Shown here: piece by piece, positions 24,192 through 36,575 of the stretch
Layout of the letters: every line of letters starts with the position of its first letter
Numbering within the stretch: position 1 is the first letter of the stretch
Assembly (NCBI GenBank): GCA_019279435.1
Contig: JAAALK010000286.1
Span: forward strand, 51,904,289 to 51,968,288
DNA length: 64,000 nt
Origin: Zizania palustris
Lineage: Eukaryota > Streptophyta > Magnoliopsida > Poales > Poaceae
Reading direction: 5' to 3'
The notes under the pieces: model-generated
The model's input: only the letters and a program-made list of their open reading frames with translations
The model's database searches: none
Told to the model about the DNA's origin: nothing
Program-made: the position numbers and the translations under genes

Positions 24192-25906
24192 TAGGGGTGA
24201 AAGTGGTTCGGATAGTTTCCGACCGTATCTGGAAAAACGGATTCGGATTCGGATTTTTTTGATTCGGATACGGATTTTTCGGATACGGATTCGGATTCGG
24301 ATATTTTTTTTCGGATACGGAAACGGATATGATATGCCTGATATCCGTCGGATTCGGATACGGATTCGGATAATCCGGATAGTTCTTATTCGGATATCCG
24401 GCCCATTAAAAATACAGGCCCACTGGCCCATTACATAATAGGCCTTTATATGGCACTATGTCATATTGGGCTGGCAGGCCCACTGCGCCATGGCCATGGC
24501 CCAACCGCACAAGGAGTTTGAAATAAAAAATCTTCTTTATTTTTTTTAAAAAAATATTTTTTTAAAAAAATAAAGAATATTTTTTAAAATATATATATAT
24601 ATATATTTAAAAAGGGATAAATTTCTATAAATTTAAACATACAAAATTTTTAATAAATAAAAAATATTTTTTTAGTTCTTTCAATTTAAATTTTAGAAAC
24701 ACAATGAATTAATGAAAAATAGCAAACTTTGTCAAAATAATTTTAAATTTTTATCACAGCATCTATGTATCGTATGATGATACCATGAGACGTATCGTAT
24801 TTTTCAGACTTAATTTGAATTTTTTAGAATTAAAATTTCATTAAGCTCTACGTTGTCCATCTAGTGTCGTAACATTTTTTTAAAAAAATATCTTTCAATT
24901 TAGTGGATACTGACTTAAAATAGACTCACATGCATGAATATGATTTTTCTAGAATTTTTAGTTCATTATTTCATGCACTTGTAGTTCAAATTTGATAAAT
25001 TTCAATATAAATCAAAGAAACATACATAATGAATTAAAAATAGCAAACTTATGTATAAAAATGTGAATTTTTTATAATATTAGATATGTTGTATTTTAAT
25101 CATAGAAAAAAAATCAAGTTTAAACAAAGATATAACTATTGATTTGCTTTTAAACCTATCACATTCTTCTTAACATTCTAACTCATTACTCTCAAATCTC
25201 CATCTTTCTTAACATCGTAGATGCAAACTTTGTCAAAATAATTTTAAATTTTTATCACGGCATCTTTGTATCGTATGATGATACCATGAGACGTATCGTA
25301 TTTTTCAGACTTAATTTGAATTTTTTAGAATTAAAATTTCATTAAGCTCTACGTTGTCCATCTAGTGTCGTAACATTTTTTTAAAAAAATATCTTTCAAT
25401 TTAGTGGATACTGACTTAAAATAGACTCACATGCATGAATATGATTTTTCTAGAATTTTTAGTTCATTATTTCATGCACTTGTAGTTCAAATTTGATAAA
25501 TTTCAATATAAATCAAAGAAACATACATAATGAATTAAAAATAGCAAACTTATGTATAAAAATGTGAATTTTTTTTATAAGATTAGATATGTTGTATGTT
25601 TATTTTCATATTCGTAATGATTCATGTGATGTTAATTATTACTTGTCATGTTGTATTTATATAAGATTTGATTGTCATGTATGTTGATTTTCATGTTGTA
25701 TGTATAAACATACATTATTGATGTTCGGTAAGTATTCGTAACCGTATTCGTATTTGATTCGTATCCGTTCTGTATTCGTATTCGATGATATCCGATTCCG
25801 TATTCGTATCCGGATTATCCGAATCCGAATTCGAATCCGAAAAAATATATGAAAAAGGATATGATATTAGTGATATCCGTCCGTATCCGATCCGTTTTCA
25901 CCCCTA
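24192..25906. mobile_element. Inner hAT-type element nested in the outer one
   Basis: The ends are TAGGGGTGAAA at 24192 and TTTTCACCCCTA ending at 25906. The flanking 8-mer ATCCAACC stands at 24184-24191 and 25907-25914. Both ends have arrays of GGATTCGGATAC-type repeats (24238-24385, and inverted at about 25735-25895). The 1715-bp interior is AT-rich with no transposase. It inserted into the outer element, so it is the younger insertion. Confidence 0.9.
24722..25596. repeat. 372-bp direct repeat inside the inner hAT element
   Basis: 24722-25093 is repeated at 25223-25596 with only a few changes (for example TCACAGCATCTATG against TCACGGCATCTTTG, and a longer T run near the end). The copies are offset by 501 bp. 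The high identity points to a recent segmental duplication within the element. Confidence 0.95.
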
Positions 25907-26191
25907 ATCCAACCTACCACGTGCGACGAGGCCGTAATGTGTGCTTGGCTGTCATGGCGCACCAACGTGGCTTCCTGCCCGCTCCACTTCAGCGGCCCAA
26001 CGCCTGCTCGGTAAAAACTGAAAAAACCGAACCGAAATAATTCGGTTTTTTCGGTTCGGTTTCAATATTTTTAATCCATCGGTTTCAATATTTTTAATCC
26101 AATATTCGGTTCCTGTTTTTTCAAAAACCGAAATTCCTAATAACCGAAAAAACCGAACCGAAAAAACCGATTGCCCACCCCTATCCAGCAG

Positions 26192-28134
26192 CTGGATATG
26201 TAGTGTGCTGTGCACTGAGATTCAGAGATACGAGTGTGATTTTGCCCTGATAGAATGAATGGTCCACACTGTGGTCACCACATTTATCAGCAAGAGTAGA
26301 TGTGTGACTGGTGATTGGGCTGAACCTGAATCTGCCCGAAGCTAGAGCTCACTGCAAGCGCATCTTTGACGGCATATAGTATGGAGTGTAGTATACAATA
26401 TAATGAATACTCTTGTGGCCAAGAAGTAGAGTATTATAATCTCTTATAAATGCATCACCCCAATCACCATTGTTTGTTTAAATATCGGAGAGTTGTGGCC
26501 ACAAGTCAACTTGCATCTAATTAGTTTTAGTGTTACTAATTCTGATTGGACTAATCAGACAGCGTAAGCGAGACACTGGATCCAATGGAATAAGCAAAGA
26601 ACTGAAGAAAAAAACGAAGCATGGCAGATCAACATGCACACTGAAACCAGTGGTTTATTTCCCACTTTAATACAGTGCAAGAGGTCAAGGACAACTGATC
26701 ATCAGTTAGATCCTTCTGTTCATCTTGAAAAGAAAAAAAGTTAGAGCCTCCCGCTCTTCAGAATTTCCCCTTTTTTTGATCCGGGTATAGTAGTTCGTCA
26801 GGTTTTGATATGGTTAAGAAAACTCAGGGATCGAAGGGTAAAAAGCAGGAGAGTCTTAAGCGTTGCCACTTACCTTTATCTCACTTTATCCGCGGATAAG
26901 GGCTACGAACTTCTTATAAGAAAGAGTAGTCATCCACTTGTAAGGGGCGTCAAATACGTCTAACGCCCAAATGTGGGCTGAGGGTGATGAGCTGAAAGAC
27001 CTGATAGGCTAACAATTAGTATCAGAGCTAGAAATCGGCATGCCTACCTAGAGGACTTCTTAGAGGGATAAGGTGTTAGGATCCTAGGCCATGAACGTTG
27101 TGAGCCACCTTTTTAGGGGATGAGGTGTTAGGATCCTAGGCCATGAGCATTGTCAACTACCTTTAGTCTCACCTTGATAGTGGACGAGAGCTACAATGTC
27201 CGCTTGTAAGGACCTAACGCTCAGGCATAGACCGAGAGTGAGCTGAAAGGAGTGGAACACTGACCGAGTGCTGAAAGGGGTGGAACGCTGACACCTTGGT
27301 GAACAGCCATGGCGTGCTCGTGGCTTGGTACGCCGCCGGTCGGAGAAAGCTGATTAGTTGGCTTTACTTGTTATACATTTCATATGATTATATTAATATT
27401 TAAAAGTGTTTTATATTTTCTTATATTGTTATCTTAATAGTTATTATTTTCGTACGTTGGTATTTTAACGGTTATTGATGATACATAACAAAAATAACTA
27501 ATCATTAACATTTTACATTAAAAATCAGATAAAAATTACATAACTTATATTTTTGAATGTATATAGTATATAACAATAATAGATTTTCCGGTAAGACAAA
27601 ACATTCCAACATACTACGCAAACAGAAGTTATCCACAAGATAGCCGAAAAAACTAAAAAGAGAACTGAATTTTTACTAACTTTCAACGGCAAAAGTAAAA
27701 AAAAAAAAAACGCTCCCTACCATGTAATATTATTGAATAAATACCGATAGGAACCTCGTAAGCTGAAATGCAGTAATTAACGTCTTGTATCAGAACGATG
27801 TCACAAAAAAAAGATCGTAATGTTTACATACATCATTTCAGGCCCTGTACCTACAGCAAGTCACTTGCTCATCAACGACACATTACATTTTCAACAAGGG
27901 CAACCATCCACTTAAAATGGAGAGTAATGGTATAGGTAACTCATGCTACAGATTTCAATTAGGGCAATAATTTTACCATGGGTCGGAATGCCTTACTGTA
28001 CTTCTTCAGATCTCTCACACAAATTTCAGCTACTGCCAATTTAATTCAAGTACAGCCTCCATTTTTTTGCTGTCTCAGTTATGCGCCAGATGAGAAACCA
28101 CGAGTTGATTCTGGGGGAAGCTAAAAAAACACGG
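26192..28134. other. Intergenic with LTR-retrotransposon remnant
   Basis: About 26730-27340 looks like LTR-retrotransposon debris: it has TTAGTATCAGAGCT at 27016 (initiator-Met primer-site type) and near-repeated segments (GGTGTTAGGATCCTAGGCCA twice, and two versions of a GGGCTACGAACTTCT / CCACTTGTAAGG module). No coding frame survives. 27345-27950 is AT-rich. The last 150-200 bp are probably the 3' UTR of ADA2 (minus strand). Confidence 0.45.
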
Positions 28135-31100
28135 CTAAACAGTTGGGGCCTCCTCATTGCTACCCAACTTCTTCGTCACCATATCATAAACCGTATCTAC
28201 TCTGGCAGGGTCAACCTTGAATAATACATGGGCATCTTCCTTCTTGATGACACCACCCTTGAATATTTCCTGCACCAAGACCTCCTGCATTTTCAGGTAA
28301 TGGCTGGGTAGCAATCTGTTCTGAGAGCATAGAAGTTTTTCCTGCAATAGAAAAACAGACCATTTATTTACTGTAACAAGCAGCAGCAGTATAAACAATG
28401 CAAAAAGACAATATTGCATTAGCTGAAATCAATGTAAATCATTCAGCCATTGAAATTTGAAATGTACTAACCCTGGCGCTTAAAAGCTCGGCCCCAGGAA
28501 GTCCAACAATGTCCCAATAACCCCAATGTTTAGCACTTGCATGTCCTGCGGTTTTTGGAGAATCCCTGCCACCAAAATCTAAGCTGGCGCCACCCTTTTT
28601 CTTATCCAAATTACCATCCGACTCAATTTTCATAGGTCGATTTGTCTTATGCACTGCTTTAGTATTGGATAAGAGTTGACCACTTTCCTTAGCTTTTTGG
28701 GCATCCGCATCATTCTCCTTTTGCCTCTTTTGCTCTATGTGAATCTTTGCTTCAGCCAATGTACAGCATCCAGTAGAACGACATTCCTGACATCAACAAG
28801 GTAAAATAACCAAGAACATTTATACTTATGCACCAGAATTTCTCGATGCCACCCAACCCATAAAGGGAGAAAACATCAAATCAACCATAAAGAGTTACTG
28901 TGTGATCAGTACAGAACAAGCTTTTATATGAGTGCAAAATACTGGCAATAGAAACATTGATCAGCCGCAGTAGTGCAACACCTTTTTAGGAGAAGAAAAA
29001 TGAAAGCTTCCTTGACAAAAAAAAGTCTTAGAGATCAAGCAGGATTGCATGCTCTATAGAAGGGCACACATTTTTCAGATTAGAGTAAATAATTAGCTCT
29101 CGGCCAAAATGTGCCATCAAATTTGTTTATAGTTAGCTCTCAGCTTCATGCAGCATTAGCATAAAAAGTCAACACATAGTGGAATGAATAATTCTTGAAG
29201 ATCTAACAAATGATGGAATTCCACAGGTAATAATTTTCCATGTCAGATTAAAACACATTAGTAAAGTAGAACTTAGAGAAAGAATATAAGAAAGAAAAGG
29301 TATGCCCACATAAAGTACAGTACAAATTTACCACCTGAAGATCTTGAATCCTCCTCCGAATTTTCCGTTCCTCAATAACACTCCTAACAAGTGCTTCATG
29401 TTCCTCCTTAGAAAGGAAACGCATGAACACCTTATAGCGATGGTAAACTTCCTTGTCTTCATTTGTGAGATCCTTCTCCAAAGGATTAGGGAATAGTAAA
29501 TTTCTTTCCAATATGAACTCTTTTCTCCTTTTCCTTTCATCAAGCCTATGTACAAAACAAAAAGGAATTCTCTTAATGGAACAGAATCAAAGACAGGTTC
29601 TAAACTATACATAGCTTCAAATGGAATATTTGGAGTATCAAACAATTCTGTGGCAAGCATTAAGAAAGTAAGCAAACATATATTGTATGAAAATCTGTAC
29701 TAATTAACTAGCAAAAAAAAAGCAATGAAACATGTCGTTTTCATCTGAATACTCAGATGGACTAAAAAGATGTCTATATTAAAACTCAGAAATGAAGGCA
29801 CTGAAACAAAGCAGTTAAAATTTGCATCCTCACTGTTGACCAACCTTGACAAGTAAATGCGCAACACCCGTAGCTTCAGTTCACGATCAGTTTCTGAATC
29901 AGTCTCTTTGAACTCCATCTCTGCAAGTGCTTGTTCAGCATCATTATCGTACTCTGGGTCAAATTCATGTCTCTTTGAATTGTATCCACTCAGTTCAGTC
30001 AAAGAAGGCCCTTCATCTGCAGAATATCGGGGTTTTTTTATGCCGATACTTCTATCCAAATGACCATCTGGAACATGCAAGTCAAGCAAGTCAATATTAA
30101 ACAAGTGGTTGTGCAATGAGCAGGATCATCAAAATATAGATGCAATGTGTAATTGTGTATATTTGAACATAGTGTAACTTCATATTACCACTACAGTACT
30201 ACACATAACATGCCATAAATAAATATAAATGTAGATTTAGTTCATTTCACTACTAGTATAAATTTCTAGCAGAAAACTCCTTAACAAAAAAAAGGAATTT
30301 GGTACAGTTAATTTTGTAATTTCATTCCTAAGAATGTGGCAATCATTATCAAACAAATTTGAAAGCTTGGGAATACCTGCCAAGAATTGTTTTATTTAAG
30401 TTTTATCTGGTCACCCATGACTGGTGAGAACGATAAATGAAAGTACTGTTTATGATTGACTGAGTGAAGCACAGAATGGATATTAAAAAATAAGACTCGT
30501 GTTTATTTATAAATATACCTTCAACTTTTGCTACATTAGCACCATCTTTGAATTGCCCAACATTTGAAGCTTTCTTATTTGCACCTAGACCATTTCAACA
30601 GTATCAGCATAATGTGCTAGTGTGTTTCCAACTTTCCATAACATAGACAAAAGATGATATTAGCTTAGAATTATTTATTCAAGGTAGTCATGTCCATAAG
30701 ACATACCACCAGCTATGTGTGAAGGTGATCGGACAGCTAAACCTTCTCCAAGTGCATCTTCCACCCTATGCAAGTTAAATAGTTGGTGATCAACCTCTTG
30801 CAAATTCAGATTAATGCTTACAGCTTGTGTAAAGCAAGTACAACATACTTGACTCTTGGAGCAGGAGGAGAAAATGGAGACTCGTCCTTAGGTGTCAAAT
30901 CCCCTGGTAAAACTGAAGTTCCTATATGAACCAAATGAAACATAAAACACTACATATAAATACTAGCCAATATAGTGAAATATCATTTCCTTAAATCTCT
31001 ATTCTTTATATTTGAATGGTAGCACAGTGAAGCAACTACCCCATGCTAAGACTGGCACTATAGGATGTCACATGCAGGGCAAATCCTAGAGTGCCAATCT

Positions 31101-33350
31101 TTGCAGGGGCAAATAATTGACTCCCCCTTCTGAGTCATTATCTACAGAGAAATGTAGCAGGAGCCATGTATATTTTGTGATTTTACTATTAGCTTGTGCA
31201 CTTGTATAATTCCTTGTCTTCATTTCTTTGCATAGAGCCACATGCTTTGTGTTGGCTGCTGCATCTGATGGGGATGGGAAAGAGTCAATGAGGTGTGTGT
31301 ACTGGAGGTGAATATACCAAAGGAGTTAGGATAGGATCAACAAATTAATGGTATGTGTTTGTTCAATCCACAGATTGAAATCTAGGCTTCTGTTTGGATG
31401 TGAAATCAACGTGAATCTAATGTCCAATCAAAAGTAACCAATTGGATCCCCAGGTAAAGAATTGCCATCCTATTTTGGCACTGCAATAGACCAATATTTT
31501 ATAGTTTAATATCGCCCCTCAAATTTAAGGTAACAGACAAGAGGTGAAGGAAGCACTAACTAAAAGTCACTTAGTACACACTACATATGGCATGTTAAGG
31601 AAAAAACTAAACCACATAACACCATGACTGGGTAGTTAAACTCTGCTTTTTTATCCCATCAGAGTGAACTCTTCAAATGTCAAACAAAAAGAGGAATATT
31701 TGATAATCATGACAGAAGTGTTAAGAACCTAAAATGTTGTTTACATTAACTTAAAGAAGGATGATAGTAACTCACCTTTTTTACTCTCCCCTTGGACTTT
31801 GGCCATGGCAAGTAATTCCTTCCTGTTCTTACCGCTAACATGAGACATATCCTACAATGATCAGACAGTATATTGAATTAAGAAGTACTAATTTTAAACA
31901 GCAGAAATCAACAGTTCAGAAAATAATTACCGGAAGGGGATAACAAGGTGAGTTCATGTATGCAGTTGTGTAATGTTCAATGCATTGTGCCTTGCCCTTG
32001 GTGCCAACATGCTCCGCAACTTCAGTCCAATTTCCCAGACCATACATTTCAATTCCCTTTAATAGTAACAACAATTAAAAAATCATATCCAAACACCCAG
32101 AAAGTGCCACAAATGAAAGCAGAAAGTACCTCTAGAAGAAGGATTTCCTCGTCTGCATTCCAATCTGGACAAATAAGCGGGAAAGACAGATTGTCCTGGT
32201 GTAAAATTCCATTCAGTATGAATTATGCATTAATGACAAGCAAAAAAGGGATAAATATTTCACATGCCAAGCTGCAGATTAGTTCTTTATCTTCTACTTT
32301 GTGAGACCTTAGTGTAAGGTGGTTGGGGTGTGCATGAATTTTGCCACACATGACAATCTGTGATAGAGATGGTCAAGTACACAATCTTGTATAACCAAGC
32401 CACAACCATCTGGGCTATCATTTGGGTTCCACGAGGATAAAATATTAGAATCTCAGGTGTGCTTGGTGGGTAAGGAAAGATAAAAACCTGAGTGTTACTG
32501 TTACAAGGGTCAGACCTAGTCGTGTTCATGTTCTAGTTTCAGTTTTATTTTACTAAGGAGGATACTAAAACAGAGGAGAAATGTTTACATTGAGGGCCTG
32601 TTTGAGAGCCCACAATCCCGGCCCCTTCCCTGAGGATGGCCAGGATTTTGAACTAAAATCCCGACCCATCTCCGGGGAATGGGCTGGGATCGTGGGCTCC
32701 CAAACCAGCCCTGAGGCTACAGCCCTAGCCCGGCACGTTATGAAATGGTTCGCTAAAGGATTGTCAATGGCAACTTGATGTTTCTTCACAAATCACAACA
32801 GTGGTATTAACAAGGATGCTTCACTACTTTGTAGAGGTTAGCCAATTATGTAAAAATTATATCTCACTAGCCAATGAGTGAAGTAGGAATGAGTAAAGTC
32901 AAGCAGAGACCATCGAAGCTAAGAATGGGGCCAAGTGAAGTTAACCGAAGCTGCACTGACCATGACCCTGTACGGATGGTTGCTGCGGTGTGGAGTGACC
33001 TCGGCGCCGACCGAGAAGCACTCAAAACAGAGGTCGAAGTCGGGGCACTTGGAGCATTTGATCCGGATCTTCCCGGAGATGTCCTTGTTGCAGTAGTTGC
33101 AGTGGTACAGCGCCTTCTTCCCTCCGCCCTCTCCGGCACCGCCGCAGGCTGCCGAGAGGGAATCCAACGCATCGCCGCTCGACGCGACCCTCCTCCGCTT
33201 CGACCTGCAGCAAACCAACCAGGCATTTTGATCACTCCCCGGCCCGTAGCCAAGCAATGCCAAATGCAAAGGGGGGAGGCACTGCTAGTGCTAGAACCTG
33301 TGGTTTGTGTCGTCGTCGCCGGAATTGAGCACCCCGCGAGACCGGCCCAT
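28135..33350 (-). CDS. ADA2: ADA2 transcriptional adaptor (SAGA-type histone acetyltransferase complex)
   Basis: ADA2 binds the acetyltransferase GCN5 in the nucleus and stimulates its activity on nucleosomes. Twelve exons: 33350-33298, 33204-32961, 32195-32130, 32056-31931, 31851-31776, 30921-30849, 30765-30707, 30584-30519, 30067-29845, 29545-29335, 28786-28472, 28341-28135; 1719 nt, 572 aa, close to plant ADA2 length. Domains: ZZ zinc finger from about residue 53 (CNYC, CSKC, CFEC, and two His), SANT/Myb around 100-150 (CPDWNADEEILLLEGIEMYG, NWTEVAEHVGTK), the central ADA2 block (EFDPEYDNDAEQALAEMEF), then a C-terminal SWIRM domain (LLPSHYLKMQEVLVQEIF). A basic KRRRV near residue 20 may be a nuclear signal. 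All splice sites follow GT-AG and the exons keep frame. A 118-bp MITE sits in intron 2. Confidence 0.97.
32594..32711. mobile_element. 118-bp MITE in ADA2 intron 2
   Basis: The left end (GGGCCTGTTTGAGAGCCCAC) and the reverse complement of the right end (GGGCTGGTTTGGGAGCCCAC) match over about 30 bp. The trinucleotide TGA flanks it on both sides (32591-32593, 32712-32714). Confidence 0.8.
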
Positions 33351-34288
33351 CGCGGCGCACCCAAACCCTAGCGCAAACCCTCGAAACCCAAACTACCCTA
33401 GCTCGCGCGCGGCTCCCGCTACGCCGCCGCCGCCGCCGCCAGTCGCATCGAACGGAGTCGAATCGAACCGAGGGGGTTGATCGGAGCGGGAGGGTGTACT
33501 GGAATTGGGGATTTCGGGGAGAGGTCCGCTGGGTTTGCGTGTGGGATTTGGGGTCGGGGCGTCGAGGAGGGGACGATCATTGCAGATCTCGTGGCGACAG
33601 GGAGAGGGAGAGGGGAGGAGAGAGACTGTGCTAGTACCAGGATTCGGTATCCGGTAATCCTGACCGTCCGTAGCCTAATCTGACGGCTCCCACTGTCTTC
33701 ATGCAATTAACCCGTCACTCCCTCACACTGGCAAAAGCTCCAGCTGAAACAACAACTATCGGAATAAGAGCCGAAATAATAATCTGAATTATTAATATAT
33801 AGATTAATTGAATATCATAGATTATAAAGTTAACAAAAAAAGTTAAGAAAAAGTTATCTAAACATTGCTGACAAAAAGTCTCAAACAATCTACAGAAGTA
33901 CAGATAGAGTTGATCGAGAACTGGAATTGATTTTTTATTGGATAACAACTCAACCATCAGGTTTATCTAACCCATTACAACAACTCGATCAACTAGATTC
34001 TACTTTATAGTTTGCATTGCCATATGCCAAAGAATTCAAGCAAAACATCATTTGCTCTTCCCTCTTATCAAGGCATAGTATATCCACACAACTTAAACAA
34101 GCATTCCAAATAGCTGGGCAAGAAAGAATACATCACACGCAGACGCAGCAAAGCACAGCCAAGACAACATTGGCTGCAATGCTCACCGTCATGTCATCGC
34201 CATTACAACAACTCGAGACATGTATATTTCACAGTGGAGACGACTGGAGCGTGGTTGAGGCCGGAAATCCGCAGTAAAAACGGCAAAG
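33351..34288. other. ADA2 5' leader/promoter and 3' UTR of the next gene
   Basis: 33351-33700 is GC-rich, with a (GCC)n tract at about 33421-33439, and is the likely leader and promoter of ADA2 on the minus strand. 33760-34000 is AT-rich. 34000-34288 is probably the 3' UTR of the coiled-coil gene. No further gene is seen. Confidence 0.5.
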
Positions 34289-36575
34289 CTAGAGCAGGTT
34301 CTGGGAAATCTTGTCTTGGTCGGATCTGTAAACTCGCCTCTTGCTGTTGGTGCTTGAGGTAGGCTTGTGATGATCAGAGCTCTTCGACATTGGTCTGCTA
34401 CAGGAGCTGCAGGAGAGGCTGTCCGGTCTGGCCTTCTTGCCACTGCGATAAGCACAGGTTGATTGCCCGTATTCCTGTTCAAGTTCATGGTTTCAATGAG
34501 AAAAATTGCACTCTTTGCTTTGGTTTGCGAACAACAGTAAGATCATAGGACAAGGCATTACATCTTGCCATCTTGGTGTAAATGGATAGAACTACAAAAG
34601 AATAAAAGTAATACCGGGACAGGCCTGAATACCTCGGATTTGCTCTTGGAGATGCATGGAGTTAGGCAAGGATTAAGATCCTTGACAAACATTTCATCTG
34701 GGCTACCGTAATTTGGTGTATCCTCCTCTTCTCCAATGCTACACTCCTGCGTTGACAGCAAATAACATTAATGAACTATTGAACTAGTTGAATCTGTACG
34801 TTCAATAGGTCAGTATACATAGATAGATGGCCATGCCGACTTTATTTTTCCATAGAAACTTGTTCTTTTTTCAAAGTAAAAGAGAAAAATATCATTTACA
34901 GGAAAGTTAACAGTTTAAGGCTTTAAGTTATGACCAAATTAACCATGAAAGAGAGGTAAAGTATAACCTTTTCAAATTTGATAGTGTTAGCAAAATACCA
35001 CATGGAAAAATGTCAAGTGTGTATTGAAAATCTGAAACAACTAGGCAGCAAAATAAGGTGGTATGCCTGATGTATCTGTTGCATTGCCCCGAGACAGAAG
35101 TGTGTGAAAACGCATGCAGGACTGCAGACTAACAACAATTTTTCACTACTGTTAAGTGTTAACTGTCTACTACACCTCCCCTGGGATGAATAGCTGTCTT
35201 CTAGTTAAGTGTTTGTGAAAAGGAGAGCTAGTGTCTTTACTGTCACAAAGTCACACCTTACCTTGTGAAAAGGAATTAACCTGTCTACCTAAATAACAGG
35301 ACGGGAATGGGACTAACAAAAATGTTATTAACAAACGAACCGATGCCCTGCCCTTTCAAGAAGAAAATGCATGTTGCAGTCTGCAGACCTGGTAGCACAA
35401 TTTAATAAGTCTAAAAGGAATATATTGAAAGCAATCTAGTAAGTACATATAAATCATATATTAGTAACAAGCAAACGGTGGAGCATTTGGTGATTACTTC
35501 CTAGTTCCTAATTAACATAGACATCATTTAGCAGCATTTGGTGATTACTTCCTAATTGACATAAAGACCATCTAATCTAAGTAACTAATTGTAACAAATG
35601 AATGGTGGAGCAAACGAAAAAATACCAGAGAGAAAGCAGTCTCCTCGTTAAGCTTAGGCGTCCTCGGGGAAGAGCAGTATTCGTCATCAAAACATGATCT
35701 TGCCGTGTGTTTCTCGACCTTAACCTGTGCATAGTGAAGCGGCGAAAGCGGCCAGAGATTAGGTGTGTTCTTGGTCAGAGTGATGGCATTGCAAAAGCAA
35801 AATCGTCAAGAACGTGCCTGCGCGAGCTCTTCAGCAAGGCATTGGATCTGTCCGGTGAGAGTGGAGATCTCATCCCGGAGGTGGCGGTCCGGCTGCGTGT
35901 CCGGGAACAGCACGGCGTCCTTGAGCGTCCTGATCTCCTCGCGCTGCCGCAGGCACAGGTCCTTGAGGCGCTCAACCTACTCGCCACAATCAGAGTTAAC
36001 CTACAGACCATTGGTAACGTTCACAGAGGGTGAAGAGGAGGTAATCTGCGTACCTCCCTGTCCTTCTGCTCAAGCTGGAGACGGAGGGCGGCGATCTCGT
36101 CCTCCTGCTCCTTGCTCTGGGTGAGGAGCTCCCGCTCGCTGCGCAGCACCATGGCGAGCGTCCGTGTATTGCCGCTGTTCTTGACCTCCGTCAGCGCCTT
36201 CTTCTTGCTCTCCGACGGCCCCTTCTGGAACAGCTTCCGCGACAGCCCCGGCAGCTTCCCACCACCACCATTCTTCACGGCGCCAGCGGCGGCGGCGGCG
36301 GGAGGGACGGGGAGGTTCTTCGTTGGCTTCTTGTCCATAGAGATGAGCCTCCGGAGCACGGACCCGAGGTTCCCGTGCTGGGGCTGCGGCGGCTGGGCCA
36401 CCTGCGCCCGCAGGTCGCGGCCAGATCTGACCGCCACCAGCGCGCGGCTCCCGTGCCCCGGTGTCGCCGCCGCGGCCCCAGCGCCGGTGCCGGCACGGCG
36501 CGGCAACGGCGACGGGGACGGCGACGACGACGAGTCGTAGGAGGCGTAGCGCGACGCCGCGGCCGCCTTCCTCAT
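34289..36575 (-). CDS. Plant coiled-coil protein of unknown function
   Basis: Five exons: 36575-36054, 35976-35818, 35724-35626, 34746-34633, 34474-34289; 1080 nt, 359 aa. The N-terminus is Ser/Pro/Ala-rich and low complexity. Next comes a basic block with LPGLSRKLFQKG, then a coiled coil over about residues 145-225 (LAMVLRSERELLTQSKEQED, ERLKDLCLRQREEI, LTGQIQCLAEELAQV). A Ser-rich tail follows, with DLNPCLTP and RPMSKSSDHHK. I recall plant proteins sharing the blocks LAMVLRSERELL, LKDLCLRQREEI and DLNPCLTP, but I know no tested function. The start is the Met of RKAAAASRYASYDSS; the frame stays open upstream through GC-rich leader. Intron 2 has a GC donor (CAG|GCACGT). Confidence 0.88.

Larger units (their letters stand above)
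23870..26183. mobile_element. Outer hAT-type non-coding element with 8-bp target duplication
   Basis: The ends are CAGGGGTGGGCA at 23870 and TGCCCACCCCTA ending at 26183. The flanking 8-mer TCCAGCAG occurs at 23862-23869 and again at 26184-26191. Both ends carry clustered subterminal AACCGAA/TTCGGTT motifs, on both strands, as hAT transposases need. Three short tandem copies of TGTTGCTTAATGGGCTTCCC lie at about 24075-24150. There is no transposase, so it is non-autonomous. Once the inner element is taken out the outer one is about 590 bp. Confidence 0.88.

Noticed and set aside
23787..24438. Repeat proteins such as KRIRIRIFLIRIRIF encoded by the hAT ends
   Set aside because: They are translations of the GGATTCGGAT subterminal repeats and not genes.
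32867..33371. Plus-strand and shifted-frame ORFs of about 165 aa over ADA2 exons 1-2
   Set aside because: They are shadows of the ZZ-finger exon; the real frame shows the Cys pattern and joins to the next exons.
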